From positions 5,146,001-5,210,000 of the forward strand of contig OX344751.2 in NCBI GenBank assembly GCA_947034885.2: a stretch of DNA of 64,000 nt. The letters run 5' to 3'. The notes beneath the pieces were generated by a model. That model was not told where the DNA came from, did not search any database, and saw nothing but the letters and a program-made list of their open reading frames with translations. The first letter of the stretch is position 1. Every line of letters begins with the position of its first letter. Shown here piece after piece: positions 48,205-59,401 of this stretch. Source of the DNA: Thuidium tamariscinum (Eukaryota; Streptophyta; Bryopsida; Hypnales; Thuidiaceae). Position numbers and translations under genes: made by a program.

Positions 48205-50080
48205 AGTGAAGTATTATAGGGTTGTACTTTGATTTTGCGTTTTGGACAAGTGGGTCTTATTCTAGGATGTAATTTTTTTGTAATTAATGTAAAAAACAAT
48301 TTTCGGGAAAAATGTGCAAGTCGTGAGGATATTTTATTGAAGATGTGAAATAGTATTATGATAGTTTAGGACATAAGCACTTGAATAATTGTTCCACCAA
48401 TTGAAAACCCTACCCAAATCAATATAAAATCAACTATTTTTTGTTGTTTAGGACATTGTAATGACAAATGTTAATTTATAAAAAAGAACACATAATGATT
48501 AACTTCTAAAGGAGGAATGTCAAATTTTTCCAAAAATTACTTTGTGGTGTGCCATTTGTGTTGCATTCATCCAAAGGAAGAATTTTTTTTCATAATATCC
48601 AACCGTAGGATCTTGTACTTTACTTGCCTAAGATCATGTGGTGAAATGTTTAGGAAGTTTGACTGCACAGATTGAAAGATATGGCCATCGAAAGTTCGAA
48701 ATAAAGTTTTCCGAGATGCAATCCCTATAAATGGAGAATACAAAATACTAATTACATTCATTTGATAGAAGAAATACTTCATGTTTTTATGGTGGAACGA
48801 AAGTGGAGTTTTAAGAAAAATAAATTAGTTCATTCGAAATTTCCAATTGTGATAATAATAAAAAAATTATGATATTTTTTAGCAAACTTTGATAATCTTT
48901 TTGGCATAGTAAATTAACATTGATAAAAAGATAACTTTCTAAAAAAATTTGTGTGACAAAGTTCACTTATTTTTTCCAAAAATCCGTATGAGAATTGAGA
49001 TTTCAAGCTTCTAATCAAAAGTAATGTGCAAAAATCATAGAAGGCTTCAAAGGCCCAAAAATTACCAAAAACTTCAACATTATTTCTCCTTTTTATCCAT
49101 AAATTTTGAAATAAAGATCCAAATGTCAAATCAATTTTTGGACATTTAATTGAACTTCAATTCAAACCTTTTATTGGTTTAGAAATTTCCTTCAAAAATT
49201 CATTTATTATACCTAATGGATGTCCAAAGTGTGTTGATTTGGTTTCAAATTATATGGTTTCTAATTATAACATGGATTCTAGACTTTGTAGAGAATTCAA
49301 ATAATACGTGATTTTTTGAAAAATGAATCTATATTTGTACAATCCTTGGTTTACAGATACATTTGCCTATGGTTTTCAAATAACATAAAATTAGGAAAAT
49401 TAATTTTTCTCTAATATGTCAATGAACAATGAATTATGGAAAAACAAAATTCAAAAGACATATTTAGTCTATATTATTCCATAAAAGTATGTATGTTAAA
49501 AAAAATTTGAACCTTCAACTTCTCTCATTGTTCATTTTTCGATATTTATCATATAAATTATTAGAATAAAAAAATGCGGTCTTCTTGTATAGGATTTAAT
49601 GAACGAAGTACCTTTCTTTCATTCAAAAATAAAACCGACGTAGGCTACTCCTTTCAATGATCCAACATGAAAGAGTATTTTGTTATAAAACAAGAATAAA
49701 AAACAAATCAATTTTCTTAATACAAAGATTCAATTTGTATTTATAGAAATGAAGCCATTCACTATTTAGACAAGTGCAAACAATAGAATTTCTACACAGT
49801 AAGGTAAAGCCAAAAAAAAAGTATATATTAAAAAAAAGGTAACACAAAATTGTTATGAAATAACAATTAATGAAGAAAACCTACTAGAATCCATCAAATA
49901 AAACTATAACAATAACAAATAGGCTAATACTTCACAATGCAAATAGTGATGAAGTTCCATCGTATTATCGTATAAGAAGACTCTAAGAGCCTTCTTTTAT
50001 ATATATAGTATGACGAAAAGTCAAAAGTGACCTAGATGATTATGAGGCTAGCTATAGAACCATAGTTAGCATTTTAAACC
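48205..50080. other. AT-rich spacer
   Basis: No feature recognised between two convergent family members; low GC with many A/T runs. Confidence 0.5.
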
Positions 50081-52563
50081 CTAAACATTTGGGTCTTCAT
50101 GTGCATTGCTTGATTCACCACGCTCGTGGTTGGATGATTCTCCAACCACAAGTTTGCGCTTGGCGCGAGTGCGTGAAGTTGGTCCATTTGCATTTAGAAT
50201 GGATTCTAAGACGTTGGAATCCTTCAAGGCTTGGAGGGTCCTCATGGTCTGTAGAGAGTGTTTCTCCAACAAATAGTCAATTGTTTGACTCGTGTAGTAG
50301 GGCCCATATGTAGAGTCCAGCAATGCCATACTAGTAAGATCTTCTTCAGAGGCATTTGCAGTCTGGTCGCACACTCTTTTTCCTTCAAAATCCCAACGGT
50401 GACATTCCGGATGACGTCCCCACATGAAGCTTTGTGATTGTTTATCGAAAAATCCACCAAGGCATTGGAAAAAAAATGCCCTCCGTCCCTCGTTCTATGG
50501 ACCGTTTCCCATGAGCTTGGATGCAACTTGCACGATCTCTTCTGGGTCAGTTTTCCAATTCAATTGAGAACTATCTGTGCCCTTTTCTTGATCATGTTGG
50601 CCTTGTCGCCAACTCCAAATCAAGTCTCGGCCCCATAATCTAGTCTCCGCAGTTGTGTCACCTGTGTGTTCCTAAGAGGGCGGCATATATGTCATCAAGT
50701 TGAACAAGGCGTATAAACGATCATGGAATGGGGCTGAATAAATAACACAACGTCTCCGTATGAGGCATTGTGTAATTAGACATTGAGGATGGTATACGTG
50801 CACGCATGATCCAAGTGCCCATCCTCCTTCAGGGCCGAAGGATTCTTGACATATAGGACATTTTGTATGGTCCAAAACAAAAGTTGCTGGCTTCGGCAGT
50901 TCGGCCATAGAAGTTGTCGTTGTTTCTCATCTACATGGCACGACATCTGGTTTTTGTGGTCCCAACCAAGCTGTGTCCAATTGATTCCTTCATTTCCAGT
51001 GGTGTTCAACATAGGCATATTCTCAGGAAACATGTCCTCCATAAATGCCCACGATGTGAGTCCATTCTCACGTTTAGGGGCATTTGCGACGAAGTTCTTT
51101 GAAATTTTGTCCAACTCCTTCGCAACTTGCTGTGATCTGTCCACGGAGAGAATGCACGCAACCTTCCAGTGATAGTATATTGCTGCCAACTCATTCAATC
51201 GTGCACGAAGCATCTTGTTTTCCTCTCGAAGGCCTAGTTTCTTCGGAGATGGTACCGGTACGGGGAGTGGAAGTGAAGGAAATGAAAGTGAATCTTGAGT
51301 CTCGTGAACACCATCTGCCCTCACGATAGCATCTTCCGTGACGGTAGGGAAAATCGTAGTTGGCAATACTGAAGAACGTTTGACACGCTTGCCAGGAGGA
51401 GTATACTGAATGAGACCGCTAGTGAGGTCTTCCACGACCCTCTCCAAATGATGGGGATCATGTTCAATGAAACCTTCGTCCATATCTGACAAAGTAATCG
51501 TCTCATGTTGTTTTTGTCGAAGGCGTTGAAGTTCTTTGGCTTGTTCTGAGATGAGAGCATTCTTTTGATCCAAATTTGATTGCAATTTCTTCACATCAGA
51601 TTGGAGTGAAGCAATTGTCGTGTCTTTGGTCTTCAAGAGGTCAAGAGCCTTATTGAGAGCCGTGGTTGAATCCCCTTGAGCTAAAAGAACAGGAACGCTC
51701 GCATCCACAGGCGTTTCATCATTCGGTTCGAAGTCGAAGACATCAGTCGCATTTTGCAGTGGTAATGATGGACTGCGAACTGTTGCTGAGGTAGATCCAA
51801 GTCCGATTTGATTCGGCGAGTGTGGAACCTTAGAGGGGCGTCTAGGTTTCTGTCCTCGTGATGATGAAGCTCCTCTGACAGCTGGATCTTGAATTACTAG
51901 TACAGGGGCAATTTGTGGAGCAACCCGTATTGGCCTTGGAGCATGTGTGCCATCGGAATCACTATCTTCTTCAGATTCCGATGTGATAACTTCGATGACA
52001 CTCTTATTGAAAGGATCTTTTCGAATTGGTCCAAGTCCACCCTCTGGAAACTTCAAGACTCCTCTTGGTATTGATCCAATCTCTGGGGGTGAAACATACA
52101 TACTTTCCTTGATGGTGGACCAATCCACTTCTTTTTTTAAAACCACCTCAGCATACGCTCCTCGAGCAATGGAAAGCGTGACTTCATTCCTTTCTACAAA
52201 ACGAGTGTTGTAGAGGACTTGCCAAATTTCGATGCACCTTTGAACAAAAGCTGGATTTTCACAATATTTCAAGTTCGCCTTATTTGTGTGCCGATTGTGA
52301 TGATGGCGCCATGCCGGAAACAATTTCCCAATGTGACACCATTCAATGTAGTCTTCGCAGATTTGAATTGACCAAGGTTCCTCCTCCTCGCTCCAACCTT
52401 TAAATGTGGGGTGATCAGGATTGTTCAATACGTGTAATCGCTTGCGATGAGTATTGCCCCTGCGCTTCCGATTTTTGTCTAGTATAGACTTCCTCGCAGC
52501 ATAAGTGATTCGTGCATTGCGTGGAACAACGGGGGGCACCTCCGGGGTCTGCTCTATAGCCAT
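50081..52563 (-). pseudogene. WCHI-KLFP family protein, paralogue 3, with RING-H2-like end
   Basis: From the ATG at 52563 a frame of 595 codons runs to 50776. It has the shared N-terminal domain (CEDYIEWCHIGKLFPAWRHH; NKANLKYC; FVQRCIEIWQVLY; YAEVVLKKEVDWSTIK), an acidic linker and a heptad-rich coiled coil (about 310-370). Near 50908 the coding signal moves to another frame encoding CPICQESF, then CVHVYHPQC, then RRRCVIYSAPF: a RING-H2 layout in which the last expected Cys is Tyr. That frame continues through TAG at 50672-50674 and TAG at 50495-50497 to 50081, with protein-like sequence throughout (SKLMGNGP; RWDFEGKRVC). So one frameshift (or missed intron) and two stops separate the parts. 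An intact ancestor would have been a roughly 820-residue RING-type ubiquitin-ligase candidate. Confidence 0.6.
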
Positions 52564-52720
52564 GAGATAAGTTGGTGTTCAAAACACCAATAAGGAAATG
52601 TGGATGAATGAAGAAAGATGTAATTATTCAACCCGAAGTTAATGCATGCAGCCAATGAAGGATGCAAGACAAAGAGCCTCGATGGAGAATGAGTGTATCA
52701 ATGACTTGTGCGAGCACGGC

Positions 52721-52726
52721 TTTATA
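52721..52726 (-). promoter_or_regulatory. TATA box of paralogue 3
   Basis: Minus strand CCCTATAAAGCC at the edge of array 5, then TGATACACTC at 52700-52691. This resembles the arrangement before the hAT-like gene. Confidence 0.5.
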
Positions 52727-53060
52727 GGGGCGAGTACGGGTCAAATCCAGGGCGCGTGCGAATCAGAGGCGACCACGGGTGGCGCCAGGGCGACTGCGGC
52801 TACAGGCGACTGCGGCTTAGGGCGACCGCGTATTGGAGGGGGCGACCGCGGGTCCGTGTAGGGCGACTGCGGCTGCGGCTAGGGCGACCACAGCTGTGGA
52901 TGGGGCGACTTCGGGTGAGCCGCGGTCGCCTAATCCTGCAATCGCCCCTAGCGTGGTCGCCCCCACGTTAAACCGCTACCCACAGTCGCCTAGCCGCAGT
53001 CACCCTGACCCGCGGTCGCCCTAGCCGCAGTCGCCCTGATCGCTATACCCGCATGCGCCC
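52725..53060 (-). repeat. GC-rich array 5
   Basis: From 52725 to about 52915 units read GGGCGACCGCGGGT on the plus strand (sense orientation toward paralogue 3). From about 52918 to 53060 they read CCGCGGTCGCC, the opposite way. Same two-sided layout as array 1. Confidence 0.85.
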
Positions 53061-53219
53061 TAAATTTTGCCACGCGGGCATCGAGGTGGCATTATTTTCC
53101 ACGTGGTAATTTTTAAAAAGTCAAAGGTAAATTTGACTTTTATGGACGTCGCGGAGGGTCTACTGGACGTTTTGTGACGTCGCGATGTCGCGATGTCGCA
53201 ATGTCCGGCAAAACAACCC
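53061..53219. other. Junction between array 5 and right arm
   Basis: Contains a short run of GTCGCGAT units (about 53180-53203) and then the abrupt start of the inverted arm at 53220 (GCGCAAGGGGCCCG). Confidence 0.6.
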
Positions 53220-54707
53220 TGCGCAAGGGGCCCGTATTTGCATCAATGTAGAGGACATACAATAATGTTTTTTTAAAATATTTTTGGTCAACTTATAAAT
53301 CTTTAGTGTATAAATAGACCATACAAATTTCAAGTCTACTTCATTAATTTTGGATACTCCACAGTACTAAAAAACCCTAAATTGCAAAGTGTGACAAATT
53401 AAGTAAATTAAAATTTAATTAGAAAATGTTTTTTGGAAATTTTTGAAAAACAATTAATTTCTTTACTTTCAAGTTGGCCATCTTCAATAAAAATTTCAAG
53501 TACATTGTCTTAATTCCCCAGAAGTTATAACCAATGGCATAAAAGTCACTTGGATTGTGACGCCAAATAGTACAGCCCTTTCTTGCAATCACCCCTGAGT
53601 CGTTTAGAGTTGGATCTAAATCATTCAAATCAGGAAATTGAATTTGTGATGAAGGTTGACCTTTGAATGAGGTCTGTGGCACATTTGAAGGGGACCTTAG
53701 CCAAGACATAGGGCCTACAAAAAACAATCATCATAAAAATTAGCTATAGTAATGCTTCTAAATTTCATTTTCAAGACATAATTCTATATGTAACAAAGAA
53801 TAACATTATTATAAACAATGTAATAAGTTTCAATAGCATGAGAAGATACTTTCAAAAGATATGTAACAAAATATATAATAACATTATAATAAGATATGTA
53901 TAACAAAAGTATAAGGCTATAAAACAGTTCGGGCATTCCAAATGGACCTCATAAATGTCTGTGAAATGTACATTAATTGGTTTTGAAATGACTAGTACAG
54001 TCATTGAATGAAGCAAGGAAAAAAAAATTATTAATGGCTAGAGCCAATCATTTTCCTAAAAAGCCTTTGTTTTTATTAGTAATTGCAAGTGTTTTTTAAT
54101 GAAAGATTTAGAGCTACAAATAGGGACCTACGAACCAAATTGTTTGAAAACTCATGAGTAATTAAAAAATCTTTGAAAAAAATACAAAATCACTTGGTTT
54201 AGATTCCTCATCAATTTTGGTTTATCTAGAAGTGAGCTAAAAATATTCCCATCCATAAAATACCCTCAAAAGGTGGACTAGCCTCAAGATGCACCATTTC
54301 TAAGCCTCCTACACCCTACCTAATTAAAGGAGCATCCAATCACTTTCATAGAGTCAATGATATCTTAAACTGAACACGTTCCAAAAATGTAATTAATATC
54401 AACAATGCAGGAAGTGCTAGCAATGCAACAAGTGCTAACAAGTGCTAAAATCAAAGTAGGTACTAAAAATTAAAAACTCACCAAAGAAGTGTCGTCTTGA
54501 GAGAGCAAATCGTTAGGGTTCATTTTTGCAAGCTCAAGCAAAAAAATCCCAACCCAAAACTCCAAAGACAAAGACAGATAACCAAGATTAAAGAAATTAC
54601 TTAAAGATGAGATAACATGGGAACTATAGCTCCAAAGTAAGCACTAGAGCTTTGACTTTAGTGGGAAGTGAAGACAAATGGTGGATAATAGAAAATGAAA
54701 ATAGATG
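53220..54707 (-). repeat. Right inverted arm, inner part
   Basis: Reverse complement of 24991-23504. Essentially identical up to about 54655; several mismatches appear in the last 50 bp before the hAT insertion. It carries an inverted copy of the first part of the Myb/trihelix-like gene, including the whole 24484-24792 frame without a change. Confidence 0.9.
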
Positions 54708-54715
54708 GTCGGGTT

Positions 54716-57700
54716 CAGTGAATAAATCAAGCAAAGTACCTAGTCTTGCGAGTGGTTCCCTGACTTGCCAATCTGGCGCTGGGCGGGCGATCAGGGTTGA
54801 AATATTAACTGCTCCTTGGCTCTACCTCCGAAGTTTGGAGTGGTTATTTGGCGACTGAAGTTTTTACTATATACACCATGTGTGGCGATGTTTCTCAAGT
54901 TTTTTTCTGTTGTTTTGGCGAATGAGTAAGAACTGCAAGCATTACTTCAAGGAGTTGAACCCCGGCCAAGAAGGCATTGTCCATGTGCAATAAGTAATCC
55001 CACCCACCCCTAACGAAGTTAGTGAACTGATTTGAAAAGAACAAAGAACTCCAAAGGCTTACCGGATTAATGGAAACAGATTCCTTACATATTCCCCTGC
55101 GAATCCTTTCTTCATGCCATGACGAAATGGCCTTGGAAACAGGGAAGTTCTCGAGTGTGAAGAATTCCTGGGAGAATAATTTGACACAAGTGTCAACTTG
55201 CCGAGAAAGCCTGTTGCAAAGCTTGGATTTCATAAAACTTATTGTTGAAAAGGTTCTTTCGTCCTCCATGCTGCCAAGGACTGCACAAATGGCCACTTCA
55301 TCCACTTTGAAAAATTCGGAGAGTCGATTCAACATGAAATCATTCTGGCCAATTTGCATCCACACTTTCGTCAACGGATTCTGATCTCGTGGTTCCTGAA
55401 GAACGGCCTTGGCATGAGATTTCATCGTCAACTTAAATAATGACATTTGTAATGTCAGGAGCCTCCCATCGAAAAGAGGGTCCACCTGCTGCCATTCGAG
55501 CTCTACCTCTGTCCCGAAATTAACTTGCCAAACCACTCCAAAATGAGACTTCAAAGTACCCACATGCAAGGGGAAAAGGTCCTCACAATTTGACTGTAAC
55601 CAATACTGTGGGAATACAACTCCCAAGGCTGACATCAGTTTGACGTGGAAAAAGCGGACATCGAGCTCCAGGCTCAACATCTCATCGGCGTCTTTGCACT
55701 GGCCCTTGACAGAGCTGACAACTGCGGCTAGGTCCTCCTTCGTAACTGGGAGCTTTTTTCCACTAACTGCACAGATGGAATGAGCAGGGTAGGTATGACC
55801 TACAATGCGGAAAGCTAAAAATTTCCCCCCTGTGTTCAGATCCGTGACCCACTCCTGTGAGATGGAATAGGACTGATCATTGAGGATGTCGTAAAACATC
55901 TCGAAATGTTGCTTTTGCCACGCGGTGTCTTTATCGCAATACATCATGCATAATTCGCCTTGGCAAATTTTGATGGCAGCAACATAATCACTCACAAAGA
56001 CGTGATTAGACTATGCAAATTTCATCAAAGAATTCACAGATTCAAGCAAAGGCATAAGACAAAGGAGGCCTAGCAAAGTACCAATGTTGCAAAGTAGTTC
56101 ATAGTTCTGCCTGACACTTTCCCTCGCTGTTGTTTGCTTTGCCGTGAGGTCGGGCTCCTTGACTGCCACATCTTGGCACATCTTTGCCACAAGTGTCTTG
56201 TACTCCCCCATCACCCTCCTCAAAGGTTCCAGCAAGGAGATCCAACGTGTCTTCACGTTTTTGAACATGCACCGGCCTTCTGTTTCCACTAAGTCAGCAA
56301 GTTTTTGAAACTCTAAATGACGCTTTGGACTATGGTTAAAATACGAGTACATGGCTTGACAGAGAGATTCAAGTTTCGCCACAATCGGCAAGTTCGACAG
56401 GGGCTCAATCGCCAAGTTCATGTAGTGAGCCATACAATGAACACCAAAGAGAAAGGGGGCCATGTACTGCTGCATTTGTACTGTAACTCCATTTCGAGAG
56501 CCTTGAAAGATAGACACACCATCTGCACCGAAGCAAACTAAACGACTGGCTATTTCAACTCTTGTAAGACCAGTGTGATGGAGAAGCATTCCCTCTATGG
56601 ACTCCTTGACAGCTTGAGCACCATTACCCTCCTGTAGTCGACTTAGAGACAACAGAATCGGGACTCTCTTGAAGCCAAAGCAAATGTACAAATGAAGCGA
56701 CAGCCACAACTAAGAATCAATCGTACTGACTTCGTCAGCAGTCAAAGCAAAAAAATGTAATTTAGAAATAACCTGCTTGCTATGATTTGCCAAGGTCTTG
56801 GCAAGATGGTCCGCCATGTCCTAGGGGAGGACACTTCCCATTTTTTAATAACCTACGTGTGGTGGAATATAGGGTACATTTAAATAATCTTAGGTAAAAT
56901 TTATAAGACATTTACATATAAAATAGGGGACATTAAAAAGGCAAAGTGTTTTAAAAATAAAATAGGGATGATAATATGGCTGATTTTTCCGCTTTATGAT
57001 AAAATAGGGGCTCTTTTAATGTTGCCGAGTAATGATTACAAGTAATTGATAGCCCCCCTAAAAATACTCCACCGCCACACGTGGGTCCCCCAAATATACA
57101 AGAAGTGTCCTCCCCGGGGCCATGTCCCACCCCACAGGAACACTCCAATGCTTCTTGGGGAAATCTGGGACCGAAAGGAGCTGCAACAAGTCCCGCATAT
57201 CTTCAAAATCAGACATTGGCCATCCCTGCATGAGAAGCCACAATACCACACGAAACTGGACGAGATTCCTCTTCCGCTCCTTCACAGTCCCGCACACAAC
57301 CTGTTGGAAGATAGATTCACCCAAATTCCCCAAGCGAGAAAAAAAAAACTTCTCATTTTTTACATGAGCGTTATTTGACAAGAAATAGTATTGGCCTGCT
57401 TCAACCTTGCTAAAGGAATTCGTGGCCTTGCTCCTGTTGCAATGTTTCCACAACGAATCCAGTTTCGGGACAAGAAACTTCTCCTTTCCCTCAACTTTAG
57501 TGCAGATTTTGCAGCGTACCTGGCAAATGTTTCCATCCGCATTGACGACGCTCTCAACCCACGGCAGCCGCTCAGCCCAAGTATCTTGCCATTGACGATT
57601 TTGTTCGTATTTGGCACGTTTAGCGCGGGCCAATTCGTATGCAGGCTCCGCCTCCCCATGATCAAGAATGACAACGTCTTAATCGGAAGCCAAGGGTGTA

Positions 57701-58693
57701 ACTCCGGCCTCGCTTGTTGCAGCAAACGGTGGCATGTCGATGTCATGCAGAATTTCGTCGCCTGAGCTGGTGCCAACAAGCACCAAAGGGGAACCATGAA
57801 CTTGCGTAGAACAATTCAGGGCATCAGATGCCTGTGCTAATTCAACTCTCCCTTCATATACAAATTTCATCATGATGGATTGCTGTGGAGCCATCACAAG
57901 TAACCCAAACATGGAAACACAAGAAAGCAAATGAAGCATAAGAATTCAGTACAGAATGAGAATTCATCTGCTTGTGACTGTTTCAACATTCCACATTTAT
58001 TAGCAACTTCGCCAAGACGTCCACCTTCATCGCCTAAACCTGCAGGAACCTCCCACAGGACAAGAAATGAGACAGGTTCAATGCATTCCTAATTCTACAC
58101 AATCGACAATTGCACGTCAAGAACTCGTGATGACATTAATTACACCCTTGTGGCCGCACCCTAAACCCTACACGTAAAACAACACAATGTCAGCAACTTC
58201 TTTGTGGGAAAACACAAATTCAGGAACCGCCATGCACCCTACGTCCTCTACCATGCAGGAAAAGGCTACGGGTGCAGTTGAGGTTTCCAAAAACAACCCA
58301 ACATCACCACTTCCAAATCACTCTTCAACCACTCCGAAATCCATAAACCAATAAAAACAACACTCACACCCCAAAGCGTTGACAAATAGGCAAATTAGTT
58401 GGGAGATAAGTCTGCGGCAATGAATTGCATTAGGCGAGTAATCTCCAATTAGGAAGCGCCTGGTGACAAATATGGGGAAGAAGATGGGCGCTTGGCGCCA
58501 TTAACCTAAATTGCCAGGGTCGGAGTGGCGATGGGACCAGGTTCGGGGCGGCTCCCAAGGCTCCTGAAGCCATGTTAAAGGTTTGCCTCAGGCGAACTCT
58601 GTAATTGGAGGGTCACTTTTCCCAGTACATCAATTTGCCAGGCTGAAATTAGGGGGGACAATTGGCGAAAATTTGCCAATAATTTTTTCACTG
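54716..58693 (-). mobile_element. Nested hAT element, 3978 bp
   Basis: Begins CAGTGAATAAATC and ends TAATTTTTTCACTG, giving short terminal inverted repeats CAGTGAA-AAAT. Both sides carry the 8-bp duplication GTCGGGTT (54708-54715 and 58694-58701). The uninterrupted site is present in the left arm (AACCCGAC, 23496-23503). Length, TIR and 8-bp duplication are all typical of hAT. Confidence 0.92.
54895..57894 (-). pseudogene. hAT transposase of the nested element, degraded
   Basis: Coding pieces in one frame on the minus strand: from MAPQQSIMMK (57894) to a TAA at 57679-57681; a BED-like finger region (WAERLPWVES, CQVRCKICTK, LDSLWKHC) to about 57190; then, past an AT-rich intron-like gap (about 57060-56822), ADHLAKTLANHSK and FFALTADEVSTIDS. 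Next, after TAG at 56710-56712, come the catalytic-core-like LVCFGADGVSIFQG and FGVHCMAHYMNLA. After TAG at 56011-56013 the C-terminal part extends to 54895, with ICAVLGSMEDERTFSTISF in place of the usual hAT dimerisation motif. Resembles the ZNF862/C17orf113-like branch of hAT-derived proteins. At least three in-frame stops make this copy non-autonomous. Confidence 0.8.
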
Positions 58694-58859
58694 GTCGGGT
58701 TGAAGTAGGAGATATTGGGAGTGCAACTCCACCTTTTGAGGGGATGGGAATCTTGGCCTCAACCCAACCTTCCAATCTCCTTTCGGGCTCTCTTCCCTCC
58801 ATGCGAACCACCGATGTGGAGCTGCAGGTCGGGTTTCCGGTCCCCATGCGAACAGCCCC
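58694..58859 (-). repeat. Right inverted arm, outer part
   Basis: Reverse partner of 23338-23503 at about 88 percent. Ends in GCGAACAGCCCC followed by TAA. Confidence 0.85.
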
Positions 58860-59401
58860 TAAGTTAAATGACAGAGAGTTAGAGACCGGCACTGATGTGC
58901 GGTAGCCTGCCATGTGTGTAAAAATGATCTTTTTTCCACGTCATCAATTGGTCTAGGTGGCATGTGCCAGCTTAGCTACAAGGGGTAAGTGGCCACATCC
59001 AAATCTACTTCGCCACTTTTCAATTCTTCACTGCTGGTGCTGCAACCCGACGGGATTTCGAGTCGATTCAATGGCTTGCACGATCGGGCCTTGGAGTTCA
59101 CCTGTGCAATGCAACCAGCTGCGGGAACATCCCAATCGAGGAGGAGGAGGAGATGCTCGACCCCATTTTGAATTTGGTCGCAGTTGCAGCAATGGCTTCC
59201 ACTTCAACTCGGCGCCTGTTTTGCAGAGCCGGTATGCCATTCTTGTTGCTCATATCTGCGAGTTTTGTCAAGAGATCATCACAATTGAATGCAATTGTGG
59301 GTTGCAGGGTGAAGATGGAAGCTGGGTCAGACGTTGCAATGTGAAATTCAATCCATTCACGAGAAGAACGTGTTTTTTTTTGTGAATGTGCTAGGGTTGC
59401 G
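58860..59401 (+). promoter_or_regulatory. Upstream region of the GST_N/glutaredoxin-like gene
   Basis: Only about 540 bp separates the element end from the ATG at 59402. Open frames on both strands are short and without domains. A GAAGACGAAGAAGACGAAGAAG run overlaps the start of coding. No TATA box is obvious. Confidence 0.45.

Larger units (their letters stand above)
23338..58859. mobile_element. Candidate giant DNA element with 1.65-kb inverted arms
   Basis: Left arm 23338-24991 is matched in reverse by 53220-54707 plus 58694-58859; a nested hAT interrupts the right arm. The right end reads, inward, GGGGCTGTTCGCATGGGG preceded by TTA, a form typical of PIF/Harbinger termini with TWA target duplications. 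The left end reads AGGACTATTTGCATGGGG after TCA and differs from the right end mainly by transitions. Contents are a Myb/trihelix-like gene starting in the left arm, a hAT-like transposase, three WCHI-KLFP paralogues and a kinase-like gene. Excluding the nested hAT it spans about 31.5 kb. No Harbinger DDE transposase was recognised. Alternative: two oppositely oriented copies of one element family flanking unrelated insertions. Confidence 0.5.
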
